DNA of 64,000 nucleotides, taken from NCBI GenBank assembly GCA_963921425.1, contig OY992840.1, forward strand, positions 5,892,501-5,956,500. Reading direction: 5' to 3'. Position 1 is the first letter of the stretch; every line of letters begins with the position of its first letter. This DNA comes from Dryas octopetala. Lineage: Eukaryota; Streptophyta; Magnoliopsida; Rosales; Rosaceae. Both the position numbers and the translations under genes were made by a program. A model generated the notes under the pieces. The model ran no database searches. It was not told the DNA's origin and was given only the letters and a program-made list of their open reading frames with translations. Positions 1 through 11,053 of this stretch are shown here, in pieces.

Positions 1-1051
1 GAGGATGAGGATGATATTAGATATCATCAATATCTAAGGGAAAACCAAGTGGCTGCCTTAAGTGATGAGGTTGATAGGTACTTGCTTGAACCTCACTTAG
101 AGGTGAAGAAGAACAAATTAAAGCTCTTGCCTTATTGGAAAGCGAAGTCGGCTAGATTTCCAATCTTGGCTAAGATTGCAAAGGACATCTTTGCAATGCC
201 GGTTTCTAGTGTGGCTTCCGAATGCGCATTTAGCTTGGGGGTAAGGGTTGTGGATCCTTTTAGGAGTTCTTTGACTCCTAAGATGGTGGAGGCATTGATA
301 TGCACAAACGATTGGCTCAAGGCGGATAGGTTTAGCTTATACAAGGAGCCAACCCAAGATGAATTGGAGCTTTATTCAACCTTGGAGGAAGTTGAAAATG
401 GTAATCCCTTTGCTGTTTTTTTTTTTTTTAAAAAACTTTATTAACCTCACTTAATTGATCACTGGTTTGGTTAGTGTATCTGTGTATGTAAATCTGCCAT
501 ATTATGGTTAGGCTAATAAGTAGACATCAATTGCCATATTATGTATGTAAATCTGCAACTTCATGCATTTTTTGCATATCGGACAATATCATGTTATAAA
601 ATGGTAGCCTTGTATCAGACAACTTCCTGCATTTTTTCCATTTTTTGAGTTCATCACTGGTTTGGTTTGAGTTGAGTTGAGTTTGAGTTCACTGATGTAT
701 TGCTAATGGTTGAGTTGCTGCATTTTTGGCATTTTTGGTTTGAGTTCAGTTCACTGGTTGTGCATTAGGTTGAACATGCTAGTTGCTAGTTGATGTATAA
801 GTTGCAGAACTGGGAATGGATAAAGCAGACTTGATCCTTCTGCTTTTTTTGCTGTGATGGGCACTTGATTAGCTGCCCAGTTCCCCTTAATATAGATGTA
901 TCTTTCAGGTTTTTATTATTTGATATGGTGTGATTTTGCAGAGGTGCTAGCATTGCAAAATGTCCAAGGAAATCCTCCACCTGCACCAACTACGAGTGGA
1001 CCAAGTGGTGAAGCTACCCAATCTTCCATCCAAGCTTCCACCACCACCTAA
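1..1051 (+). CDS. hAT transposase, C-terminal part (5' end outside window)
   Basis: This is the C-terminal dimerisation region of an hAT-superfamily (BED zinc finger/RICESLEEPER-like) transposase. The open frame runs from base 1 without a start codon, so the N-terminus is off the window. Visible hAT_C hallmarks are YWKAKSARFPILAKIAKDIF, then VSSVASECAFS, then FRSSLTPKMVEALICTNDWL. Exon 1 ends at 400. A GT-AG intron (401-941) joins in frame to a last exon (942-1051) encoding EVLALQNVQGNPPP and ending STTT-stop. After that TAA the same frame continues open for 28 codons (SSSSKEKAEFYQ...) to a TAG at 1136-1138, so the TAA at 1049-1051 may be a recent nonsense change. The glycine usual before RVVDPFRSS is valine here (SLGVRVV). 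Function would be transposition. Intactness cannot be judged without the 5' half. Confidence 0.85.
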
Positions 1052-1816
1052 TCAAGCTCTTCTTCCAAGGAAAAGGCTGAGTTTTATCAATCCAGTATAA
1101 GTGCCCAAGTTGCAATAGCAAGACTGCAAGAGGGCTAGAGTTTGGTAGTTTTGTTTGATTTTGTTCTTCGTTTGACTTTTCTTGTTCTTGGTTTGATTTA
1201 TTTTTGATGCATTTGTTTAGAGCTTTTGGTAGTTTGGTGTTGTGTTTGGCAGCAGGCAACCTATAGTTTTTGACTTTGTTGTTCCTAATTCCTATACTGT
1301 TTTCTGAAGTTGTTGGTTAGTAAGTTCCTATAATTTGTTGGCAGCAGGCAACCTATAGTAATCTGTTGTTTTCTGAATTCCTATACTTAGTAAGTTCCTA
1401 GTAGACTAGTAGTGGTGTAATTTTGAATCCATTGGAACTTGTTCTGAATCCATATTCATGGATGAAGGTGTGCAATTTCTCTGCCTCTAGCTTTTAGTTT
1501 CCTATGTAATGTAATCAATTGTTGCATGGTTATGTTCTGATCAAAGTATTGAAAGTGGTCCTCCTTATTTTGTTTACAGTTAGCAAACATAATATTTTTA
1601 GAAGCTCTGTTGAGTATAATTTGTTATTTGTGTTGTGAAAAAAAAAAAAAAAAAACAGTCCGGCCAAAACCATAACCGACCCAACCTTAACCGACAAATT
1701 CGGGTGGCCGACCATCAACCGACCCACAGTATTGGGTCGGTTTTGGGATTTCAACATAGTCGGGTGGGTCGGTTGTTTGGTCAATATGGGCCCAACCCGA
1801 CCCATTCCCAGCCCTA
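1..1816 (+). mobile_element. 3' portion of an hAT transposon
   Basis: The transposase exons above are followed by about 0.7 kb of 3' sequence. Next comes a poly(A) tract (1637-1656) and a 150-bp array of GGTCGG/CCGACC motifs (1661-1805), which looks like the subterminal transposase-binding repeats of hAT elements. The sequence ends in CCCAGCCCTA at 1816. Read inward, this terminus is TAGGGCTGGGAATGGGTCGG. It resembles the ends of the non-autonomous elements at 4859 (TAGGGCTGGGTCGG) and 25857 (TAGGGCTGCCC). The 8-bp target duplication would be GGTTATGT at 1817-1824, but its partner lies upstream of the window. The boundary is inferred from the shared terminus. Confidence 0.6.
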
Positions 1817-2030
1817 GGTTATGTGCTTTGGCTTTGGTTGTTGATTATTTTGAATCGACATGTTTATTTATTGTTTTTCAATGAATTACATGATTTGAAT
1901 TGAAGACAGATAATGGGTGATATTGATAGCATGTGATCATTCTTCTTCTGATAAGCAACTGTCAGTTGCTTATTTGACAACTTACTTGATATCTTGCTAA
2001 TTTTATCTTGTGATTAATTTTCTTATTCAG

Positions 2031-4038
2031 AACAAAGGGAGAGAGATTGGAGAAGAAAACACAAGGCGTCTCTGAGGAGAAATGGAATTCTGAAGAGGAG
2101 AAAGCTTTGCAGCTTTCAAAGATTTTCAAGGAACATGTTAGTTTGATAGTGTTTTCTTTGCATTGCGTTGCATTTCAACCGCTTGTTGGTTTTTTTGGTG
2201 ACCATTCATTCCTTGTGGATTTTCTCAAGACAATATTGGTTGAGGAGAAAGTGCAGATGAAGAGACAGCCCAGGATACCACTTGTAAGATTCCTTCCTAC
2301 ACAAGAATTTTTTTATTTTTTATTTTTTATTTTTTTATATTGCTCAATAGCAGCTAGTTCCTTGAAAGGGCTGTTTGGACATCAATAGGAATTTGAATTA
2401 CTTCTTTTTGCTTACTCTGGGGGTATTCTAAAGACAAATGCATATTGTGTAGAACTTGTAGACTTACCAACTTTTTTATTTATTTTTATACCGGACCACC
2501 ACATAAAAGTATATAATTTGACAGACTTGTGTTGTGTGTGTATGTGGTTTGTGTCTAGAGGTTTAGTTCAGTATTCTGTTAATATGCACCTGTGCTTGTT
2601 GTATACTGCCTACATGTTCCAAGTTTCTAGAGCATAATAATGAGCCAATAGTTGCAACTCGTGGGACCCAATATTGTTGATAGTATCTTTGAGAGCTTGG
2701 TTTGGTTTTGCATTTGACGTGTCAATAATGTCTGGATAACTCAGTTATGATCTTCGTGGTTTTTCTGTGTTTCTTGATCAGATTAATCTAACTTTTACTC
2801 TGAACACCTGTTTACAGCTGATATTGCTGGGGTTGAAGTTCTTTATGTCCTTGACAATGTAATGGAAGGCGAGGCCCCTGTTTTAACACTCAATGGTCAG
2901 AAGATTCTAGCTGATGGCGACATTAGTGAGGGTAAAGTAGTTCAGAATTACTTTGGTTATTTTAGGGCATAGGTGCCCCTTATAGGCATTGCATTTTTTT
3001 ATTTAAAAGAGGTTTCACATTGATAAGCTTGAGAATGTTAAAATTGGAAGCAGAATCCATTTTTTTTTATTTTTATAAAAAAACCTTTTAAGACGTCACG
3101 TCTCAATGGTCATCTTGTGTCTTCTAGTTAGCTGTAACCCATCTTACCGTTCGCCAAATTCAGGATTATTAGTTAGTTACCATTTTCCCATGGATTGGTA
3201 TGATGTTGCTCCTGCTACTTTTCACATACCTGTTTGATCTTTCTTTTAGTGTATTTAATATATTTGATGGCCTGCCCACTTTTGAGCCTTCTGGAAGCCT
3301 TTGAACCAGTGGAAATCCTAGATATTCTGCTGCTACATCGCAATTTCGTGCTTTTTTTTTAACTTTTTCAAGTTGTTCATGGGATGCATAACTTAAAAAA
3401 TGACTTTTATATGTTGTCTGTTCTTTTTCAGAATCCCACAAGCCTGAAAGTGAAGTTGTTTTAATGCAAGAAGATGTAGAACCCAAAGCTTCCCATGAAG
3501 AAAGAATGGATGAGTGTGGTGGGCTGACTGAAGTTAAAATATTGCTGAAGACGAACACTCTGCTATAGGGATAAGGATCAGATAGTTCCAAATGAAACTG
3601 TCCATGAAGTTGCAGTCCGGAAAGGCTTAGCAGGTGTGCTAAAGCTGCTTAATGAACGAGGAGACCTCGAAGAAAGAATGGATGAACCTGTTGTCTATGC
3701 ATCACGTCAAACAGAGGATGAACAAATGTATACTTGTCCACCTAATGTCTCTCAGGAAGTGGATAAATGCATTAACAGAACTGGTGAATATGGCCAAACT
3801 GTAAGCACTCCAGTCCAGTTCCTTTACAAAATATTACATGTTTATATGGTTTAACGTTGTTACATTGGAGTGATTATGGTCGTAGACTTTCATGTTTGTT
3901 TCATCAATGATCATGTTGCATTATATATATATATATATAGATGCTAACATATTTCCTTGTTTTCACCAGTTGACACCAAAGGAGGCTTTTCGGATGCTTT
4001 CTTTTAAGTTCCATGGGAAGGGCCGAAGGCGACTGTAA
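2031..4038 (+). pseudogene. Decayed partial copy of SART1/DOT2 (U4/U6.U5 tri-snRNP 110 kDa protein) gene
   Basis: Five exon-like blocks read as consecutive pieces of plant SART1/DOT2, a spliceosomal tri-snRNP protein. Block 1 (2031-2136) has ERLEKKTQGVSEE and EKALQLSKIF. Block 2 (about 2229-2283) has DNIG-stop-GESADEETAQDTT. Block 3 (2818-2931) has DIAGVEVLYVLDNVMEGEAP and ILADGDISE. Block 4 (about 3431-3800) has SHKPESEVV, GGLTEVK and VHEVAVRKGLAGVLKLLNER. Block 5 (3970-4038) has LTPKEAFRMLSFKFHGKG and then a stop. Block 1 lacks the segment normally between GVSE and EKALQL. Block 2 has a TGA at 2241-2243. Block 4 needs two frameshifts near 3540-3570. Block 5 terminates where the intact protein continues for roughly 100 residues. 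Splice-like AG/GT borders are kept, so this is a segmental gene copy, not a retrocopy. It begins just after the hAT terminus at 1816. Confidence 0.8.
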
Positions 4039-4762
4039 AGAAGAAAGAGACTGGAGCCCTCTGCCTTAAATACTTACACGCATTGATCTTTATTTTTTTT
4101 TTTAATTTTTTTTTTCAAACTTAGACTTTATTGATCAGTACGTTGTGCGAATATCGTTAATCTGATATTTCTTATATAAAAAAGTATTATATATAGATAT
4201 GACATCTTATATCCGAAAAAACACCATGATAGGGAAAATGTTTTCACGTAAGGTTTTCCGTATATGAAGTAGCTCTTCTTGTACCTATTAGAGCGTCTGC
4301 AGTGATGTGATTCATTTCAATTTTATTGCAAACAATTGAACTAAAGGTAAAATAATGACTTATAGTGGTAGCATTTATTTCCAATCGGGAATTAATAGTT
4401 CATTTCAGATATTATAAATATGAACTTTGAAGTGAAATTCATTTCAACAAGCTTTCCCACCATTTGAAAAATCAGCCAATAGAAAAATTAATTTGAAAAT
4501 AGGTCCAAAGTTGACACATGCAGAATAATGATATCCTTAATCAATGGAGCCAAAAACATTAATTACTCCTAATAGTACCTAAATAGGCTAAAGGGTATTT
4601 TAGAAGAACAATAAACATGTAATTTTGAATTAAGTTGACTCATCCAATAATATAATAAAATTTGCTTATATGGACACTAGTCAATGAGCTAAAACCCACA
4701 AAAAAATAAAAAAAAATTATGGTGGGTCGGACTCTAACTAATTTATCCTAATTAACTCCCTT
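4039..4762. other. AT-rich intergenic stretch
   Basis: No gene is seen. It holds poly(T) tracts just after the SART1-like fragment. At 4291 the sequence GAGCGTCTGCAGTGATG resembles the start of Tourist-like MITEs (compare GAGCATCTTCCATGG at 21507), but I found no matching right terminus. Confidence 0.4.
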
Positions 4763-4858
4763 GTTCGACGGGGTATAGGAGTTGTTGTACGGGATTCTAA
4801 TGGCTTCTTCATTGGCATGTTGGCTATGGTAGGTTCGTAGTGGGTATTCGATACTTGC
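4763..4858 (+). pseudogene. RNase H-like (RVT_3) fragment, left half
   Basis: The frame starting at 4772 reads GIGVVVRDSNGFFIGMLAMV followed by an in-frame TAG. This is the strand motif (GxGVVxRDxxG) of the plant RNase H-like RVT_3 domain found in LINE-type retroelements and in many derived fragments. The continuation of the domain lies at 11054, on the far side of the 6.2-kb insertion. This is a decayed remnant. Confidence 0.65.
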
Positions 4859-5847
4859 TAGGGCTGGGTCGGTTTGACCGAAAAATCGAGATCGAACCCC
4901 AAACCGGCCCAATTGATGTCGAAAATAACCGTACCGAGATATTGATTTGCCAACCGAACCGGTATGTTCGGTTTCGGTTCTCAGATCCTAAAACCGTCGA
5001 TTTACCAAATCGGACCGAGTATATGTAACATTTAATTTAAAATAATACAATTTTATACATTTCTAATTTTCTATACCCTAAAATACCTTTCTATAATTTA
5101 TTTATATACATTTCTATAATTTATAAAACATATATAAATTTATAAACCCTAAACCGTATGATTAATAATTTATATAATATAATTAATATAATTATTTCAA
5201 TTGAACCATAAATATGTCATATATGACTATATATTATACTATATAACTATACACTAAATTCTAAACCCTATATCCTATATCCCATACCCTAAATCCTAAA
5301 GTCTAAACCCTATTTAAAAAATTTTAAATCATATACCTTATATCCTATAGCCTAAGACTATAATTCATACTTTCATAGTTGGTATATAAGTATATAACTA
5401 TAAAAATGTTTAAGAAATGGTATAATATGATATAATATTAGAATATGGTATATCACTATATGCTATACCCTATATACCATAGGTTTAGGATATGGTATAA
5501 TATTAGGATTTAAGGTATTTTTAATTAGTTTTTATATAGAAATATATTATATAAATTATATAGAAAGGTATTTTAGGGTATACAATGTATTATATATTTA
5601 ATGTATTAAAAGTAAAAACTCCAAACTCCAAACTCCAAACTCCAAACCCCAAACCTCAAACCAAACCCCAAAATATCCTAATGTCTAAATTAAATTAATT
5701 AATAAAATAAAATAAGACTTAAACAAAACAACTCTAATTTTTTTTAAGAATATAAAATATAATGATTAAGACCTCTCTTTTTATGTATTTTTTTAAATAC
5801 ATGGCATTCTTTGATTGGCTATTTTCATTCTTACCATACACCCTACC

Positions 5848-7186
5848 TAGGGCTACCCTTTGGTTTGGTTTTTATCGAACCGACCGACTACCGACCAAAT
5901 TTTTTTGGTTTGGTATACCGATTTTCACAATTTGAAAATCAAAAATCCGAAACCAAAAAAATTCGAAAAAAGTTGGTTTGGTTTTGGTAAAAACTGAAAA
6001 AAGTTGGTAAACCGACTGATTACCGAAAATTATTATCGAAAAAAATCGAATCGATTATTACCGAAAAAATCGAAATATATACCCAAAAAAACTGAAACAA
6101 TTACCGAAATTTAGTTATATATGCTTATATAATACTATTATGTTGATGGTACAATAAATATTAAACTACTAATATCTTAAACAACTTTAAGAAAATATAA
6201 TTGTATAATGTTATCATATTAATATCATCAAAAGTGTGAGTTAAGATATATAGTCATTTTCTAATAAAGTAAATGTTATTATTTTTAAGAAAATAATAAT
6301 CTCATCTTTAGGTAAGTAATGCATATATATATCTACTCATATTTATCAGTACAGGCTCCTTCTGTTGAGGTATACCTCAACTTATTTATGTTGAGGTATA
6401 CCATGTTGGGGCCCACACGAGTCGTTTTGTGTCGATCCGAACCGTTCAATTTTTACATCTCCATAGATAGATCATCCTTGCAAAAAATTAGCCAAATCGG
6501 AAATCATTTGCCTATCTAACTTTGATCAAATAAATGGACGAACCAAATATTTTCGATAAAACCGTTCATTTGTTTTATCAAAGTTAGATAGGCAAATGAT
6601 TTCCGATTTGGCTAATTTTTTGCAAGGATGATCTATCAATGAAGATAATCCTTGCGAACGGTTCGGATCGACACAAAACGATTCATGTAGGCCCCAACAA
6701 GGTTATACCTCAACATAAATAAGTTGAGGTATACCTCAACAGAAAGAGCCTGTTTATCAATATATATACATACTAAATTAATAGAATATGTACTAATACA
6801 TATTATTAAACTCATTATACTTGTATATATTATTACTAATATTTATATTATTGCAATTAATGCTAGTACTATACTAAACTACCAATACTACTCTTGCAAA
6901 TATATATTCACCAAACATTATATTTTACGCATCATATTTGATTAAATTTTAATTTATATTGGTATATAATAATTAGTATTATTATAATTAAACTGAAAAT
7001 GAACCGAAGATATACCGAAGTAAACCGAAAATAAACTGAAGATATATCGAAGTAAATCGAAAATGAACCGAAAGTATCCGATACCAAAATTACCGAAATC
7101 GAACCGAAAACTAAAGTTTACCAAAAATTACCGAATTTTTTTGTTTTGGTTTGGTAAGCCCTAATACCGACCGATGAGCAGCCCTA
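5848..7186 (-). mobile_element. Non-autonomous hAT element (copy 1, inverted), holding a MITE
   Basis: The ends TAGGGCTACCC and GCAGCCCTA are flanked by a perfect 8-bp target duplication ACCCTACC (5840-5847 and 7187-7194). On the reverse strand it aligns along its length with the element at 25857-26767, so the family is real. Both ends carry dense CCGAAA/TTCGGT repeats and the centre is AT-rich without coding potential. Its extra length relative to the sister copy is mostly explained by the 401-bp MITE at 6352-6752. Confidence 0.85.
6352..6752. mobile_element. Foldback MITE (Mutator-like target duplication)
   Basis: The element is almost wholly self-complementary. Its termini begin CAGGCTCCTTCTGTTGAGG and, on the other strand, CAGGCTCTTTCTGTTGAGG. 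The inverted repeat extends inward to a short centre near 6535-6560. It is flanked by 10-bp repeats TTTATCAGTA (6342-6351) and TTTATCAATA (6753-6762), one mismatch. The sister hAT copy at 25857-26767 lacks it, which gives an approximate empty site near 26300. Confidence 0.85.
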
Positions 7187-7497
7187 ACCCTACCCCATGG
7201 AATCTCAATTCCCACAAATCACAAAAAACTTGAATGACGTAGGTGGCTTTGATGGCCAATTGAAAAGACTTTGATGGCTACCACAAAAACTAAAAAACTT
7301 AAAAAAAACCCACACCCCACCCACGTGTAGATATCCCACCAGCCCCATCCTCTCTGTAATAACCTAAATTTAATACAAAGTAAATTATGTTTATTATTTT
7401 AATTATCTGTTTTATATTTAATTATACTTATATTTACTATTATAATTTATATATTTGTTTTTGATATTTTAATTATAGTCATAATATGAGTTAATTA

Positions 7498-7796
7498 CAC
7501 TTACACCCCCTGAGGTTTATCGTCTTTTCACATACACCCCCTGAGGTTTCAAAACTTATATATAACCCCTATAGTGAGACGAAAAATGATGAGAAATTAT
7601 GCAAAAAGATATGATAAGGGGTTAAATGGTCTAATAAGATTACTCAAAGTGTAATGTCCAACCTCAATACAAATATTTTCTTTTTTGTTTATTTATTTAT
7701 TTTTCTTGTAGGGGGTTATATGCAATAGTTTTGAAACCTCAGGGGGGTGTATGTGAAAAGACAATAAATCTCAGGGGGTATAAGTATAATTAACTC
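7498..7796. mobile_element. Foldback MITE, GAGTTAATTACAC family, copy 1
   Basis: The terminal inverted repeat begins GAGTTAATTACACTTACACC at the left. The right end (TAAGTATAATTAACTC) is its near complement, with CCCCCTGAGGTTT motifs on both arms. Flanking 10-mers GTCATAATAT and GTTATAATAC match at 8 of 10 positions. It sits inside the probable solo LTR. A second copy begins 152 bp further on. Confidence 0.8.
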
Positions 7797-7947
7797 GTTA
7801 TAATACATATAAAAATAAAAAAATAAAAAAAATAAAAATGAGGAAGTTGCTAGACTCACGTCCAGCAACTTCAAGTGTCTATTTTGTGGTGTGTGCTAGC
7901 TTTCCTCCTTAGGAAGGAAAACTTGTGATTGGTTAGGTTTAAGTGAG

Positions 7948-8323
7948 GAGTTAATTACACTTACACCCCTTGAGCTAGGTTTATCGTTTTTTCACATATA
8001 CCCCCTGGGGTTTCAACAATTACACATACACCCCTTGATGTTTCAAAACTGTTGCATATAACCCCCTATAGTGAGACAAAAAATGATGATAAATTATGCA
8101 AAAATACATGCTAAGGGGTGAAATGGCCTAATAATATTACTCAAGGTATAAGGTCCAATCTCAATACAAATATTTTCTTTTTTGTTTATTTAATTTTTTT
8201 CTCTTGTAGGGGGTTATATGCAATAGTTTTGAAACCTCAGGGGGTATATGTGTAATTTTTGAAATCTCAGGGAGTATATGTGAAAAGACGATAAACCTCA
8301 AGAGGCGTAAGTGTAATTAACTC
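7948..8323. mobile_element. Foldback MITE, GAGTTAATTACAC family, copy 2
   Basis: It has the same termini as the element at 7498-7796 and a perfect 10-bp target duplication TTTAAGTGAG (7938-7947 and 8324-8333). The 10-bp duplication fits Mutator-like transposition. It carries an extra CCCCCTGGGGTTTCAAC block on each arm relative to copy 1. Confidence 0.85.
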
Positions 8324-8523
8324 TTTAAGTGAGTGAGTGAGTGGTGCGTGTTTGTGACGGTGGTGTTAGGCGGTGGAGTGTGTGTGTTTATTGTGTTGAT
8401 GTTATAAGGTTGGGTTTTAATAAAAAGGAGGCAGCTGCTGGTGTTAGACCAAATTGAAAGGAAAACAGAGCAAGAAAGAAGAGAACCCGAGAGAAATAAG
8501 AGAAGAGAAAGGAAAAACAGGGG

Positions 8524-8527
<4 letters not shown>

Positions 8528-8562
<35 letters not shown>
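8528..8562 (+). repeat. (GA)n microsatellite
   Basis: About 17 uninterrupted GA units inside the probable solo LTR. Confidence 0.95.
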
Positions 8563-8565
<3 letters not shown>

Positions 8566-10800
8566 AGAAGAGAGACCCTGAGTTGAAGAGGTAAGATTGA
8601 ATTCGTTTTGGGTGTACTGAGTAAATATTTAAGTTTTGGGATTTATGTTCATTAATGGAGTTTTGATTCTAGCTTGGTTTGAAGTGGCGTGTTTGATTTG
8701 GAGGCTTTTTAAACATGTTTTCGAAGCCTAATAAACTGATTTGGAGTGTTAGAATAAACTGATTTGGGGTGTTAGAATTGAACGGGATTGAAGTTGGTTT
8801 GAAATTGGAAAATCTGAAATTTTCTGGAAATTTTCGCAGTTTCTGGGTAGCCTACTTTGAGGCCTTATAACTTAATTGTTAGAGATCTATTTTGAGTGTT
8901 CTTTAGATGGTTGTAAAGAGGACTTGCAGAGCTTTAAAATGACTATAAGTTTTCTCAATTTGGAGTTGATTTGATAGGGTAAAAAGCGAGCCAAAGTTGG
9001 AAAAAAAATAAGCAAAAACTGGCAACAAGGTTGAAGATGATGAACAATGCTACCGGACCACCACTCGCACCACCGGCGCGTGGCGGCGCGTGCGGCGGCG
9101 TGCAGCAGCTTCGGTGACTGGGGAAAGTCCCTCCCCACTGAATTTTCGATTCCGAGTCCGATGGTGGCCTCCGTTTTGCAATCAGAGGCCTCGAACTTAG
9201 TGTTTGCACTACACACACTAGGATTAGAGAGTGAGTGACTTTTATTCTTTATTTAATTGTGGATTTTTGTTATTTTCTTGTACGGGTTTAGGCTCGGAGG
9301 ACGACCGAAAAGTACGAGACAACCTCTAGTGGCGAGTTAAGCACAAGTTCGAGGTAGGGGGATTTGGGGAACCTTTGACTGTAAATTTGATTGTATTGAA
9401 TCTTTGTTGAAAATGCGTTATGTGTGCTAATACGTGATTTATATGAATTATTTGAATTACTTGAATATGATATGAATGAATGAATTAATTAATATATAAT
9501 TACGTGCATTTATTTGAATGTGACATTTATTTGTACATGAAGCATGATTCATTGAGAAAGAGAGTTTATGGTGGTGAGAAGGGATTGGGTGTGAAATTTA
9601 AATTCCTAAGTGCGTGGAGAGAGACGCCCTTTTAGTTGCGACTGATAAAACTATCTTTTTTCCAACGCGCATTGGGACCTTCGGTTGCGATCGAAGTTAG
9701 GAAATCTTGCACTTTGATTGCGGATTAAAGTGAAGATGTGCATTGCAATTTATATTTTAATATGCATCGAGTGATAATTTGGACACTCAGGGCCACATTG
9801 GTAAAATGCATGGTATGGGACGTGCAGACCTATTTGTTTTATTATATGGATTAACTCTTTATTCATATTATGAGGCTTAAATCGAGGAAGTGCAGCATAA
9901 CATTCATGCATTAATAAGATTATTATATTATGTATTATCTGCTCCATGTTGTATGTTTCAATGAGTTTCAGTATAATTAATTTTGCATAATAAGGTTGAA
10001 TGTCCCTACAGAGCCGTTGGTTAGAGCTCACCCCTTCATAGACTTTGCAGGTACTATAGCGGAAGTTAGTGTGAAACTGACCAGGAGTAATTAAGGTGAT
10101 TAAGCGTGAACCAAATCGGAGTTAATTTAGATTTTGAGACTGTGAGTGTTGTATTGTACAGAAATACGACTTATTTTGTATATTAAGCTTGAATCCAGTT
10201 TGTGGCACAATCATAGTATGAAGTTTATTTCCAATCATTTTATTTTCCATTATCACATTTTGGTTATAGAAGTTAATTCTATAATTAGAGTGTGATTCAC
10301 ACCTTAATCCGTGATTAATTCTTAATCTCGGATTGGAGCGTGACACCCTCCTTCATTTTCCCTATCCTTCTTCGCCTCCCCTTCCTTCTGCAACAACACT
10401 CAAATAAACCCATAAACCCAATTACCAAACCAGAAAAAAAATTATCAAAATTTGCAACAACACCCAAAAGTCAAATAAGCCCTTATCATCAAATTTAATT
10501 TCAAAATTTCAATTAATTTTCTTGATTTCTTATTCTGAAAAATTCGATTGAAATTAATCAAAATTGTGATTTATTTCGTGCCGGCATGGGGGCGACGTAT
10601 GGGACTACGAAGAGTGGCGTGGGGGTGGCCTCGATTGGAGTGATGTGGCTGGAGCTGGTGATGAAGTCGATCATGCCGGTGGTTATGGTCGAAGTGCTGG
10701 GATTGAGAAAGTTTTTTTAATTTGCTGGAGAAAAACTTGCAAGGATCAGCTGCTGCCCCAAATGCTCATCTTCTCCATCTCTCCTCCTTCTCTTTGATGC

Positions 10801-10802
<2 letters not shown>

Positions 10803-10857
<55 letters not shown>
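10803..10857 (+). repeat. (CT)n microsatellite
   Basis: About 27 CT units just inside the right end of the 6.2-kb hAT-like element. Long Leu/Ser or Arg/Glu frames across it are artefacts of the repeat. Confidence 0.95.
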
Positions 10858-10859
<2 letters not shown>

Positions 10860-11053
10860 GATCTCTCTCTGTTTCCGGTCAGGGTCCATTCCGAGCCAAG
10901 CCGACCAAGAATGCCGATCCAACCGAGTGTCGGTTTACCGACATTCCGATATCGGTCTCGGTAACTAAAATGACTAACCGAGGAGGGTTCGGTCGGTACA
11001 CGGTTTGGGGTTTTTGGTTTAGTGACCATACCGAACCTACCCCTAATACTTGC

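Larger units (their letters stand above)
7355..10345 (+). mobile_element. Probable solo LTR (about 3.0 kb) with two nested MITEs
   Basis: The segment starts TGTAATAACC and ends GGAGCGTGACA, the TG...CA pattern and style of plant Ty3/gypsy LTRs. It is flanked by CTCTC (7350-7354) and CCCTC (10346-10350), a 5-bp duplication with one mismatch. No gag-pol frames are present and no second copy adjoins it, so it is best read as a solo LTR inside the 6.2-kb hAT element. It includes a GC-rich patch at 9045-9190 with no recognisable protein. The gypsy lineage is inferred from style only. Confidence 0.5.
4859..11045. mobile_element. 6.2-kb hAT-like non-autonomous element carrying nested insertions
   Basis: The left end is TAGGGCTGGGTCGGTTTG and the right end, read inward, is TAGGGGTAGGTTCGG: an imperfect terminal inverted repeat of the hAT type. 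It is flanked by a perfect 8-bp direct repeat ATACTTGC (4851-4858 and 11046-11053). Subterminal arrays of CCGAACC/GGTTCGG motifs occur at both ends (4865-5025 and 10890-11040). Without the nested hAT (5848-7186) and the probable solo LTR (7355-10345), about 1.85 kb of the original remains. No transposase frame is visible in that remainder, so it was mobilised in trans. The sequence either side joins into one RNase H-like domain fragment, which independently supports the borders. Confidence 0.75.

Noticed and set aside
5100..5345. CCCTAAA-like motifs suggesting interstitial telomere repeats
   Set aside because: The motifs are scattered (CTAAACCC, CCTAAATCC) in AT-rich sequence and not in a tandem array.
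8887..9238. Open frames in the GC-rich patch at 9.0-9.2 kb
   Set aside because: The sequence lies in a probable LTR. The three competing frames have no recognisable domain.
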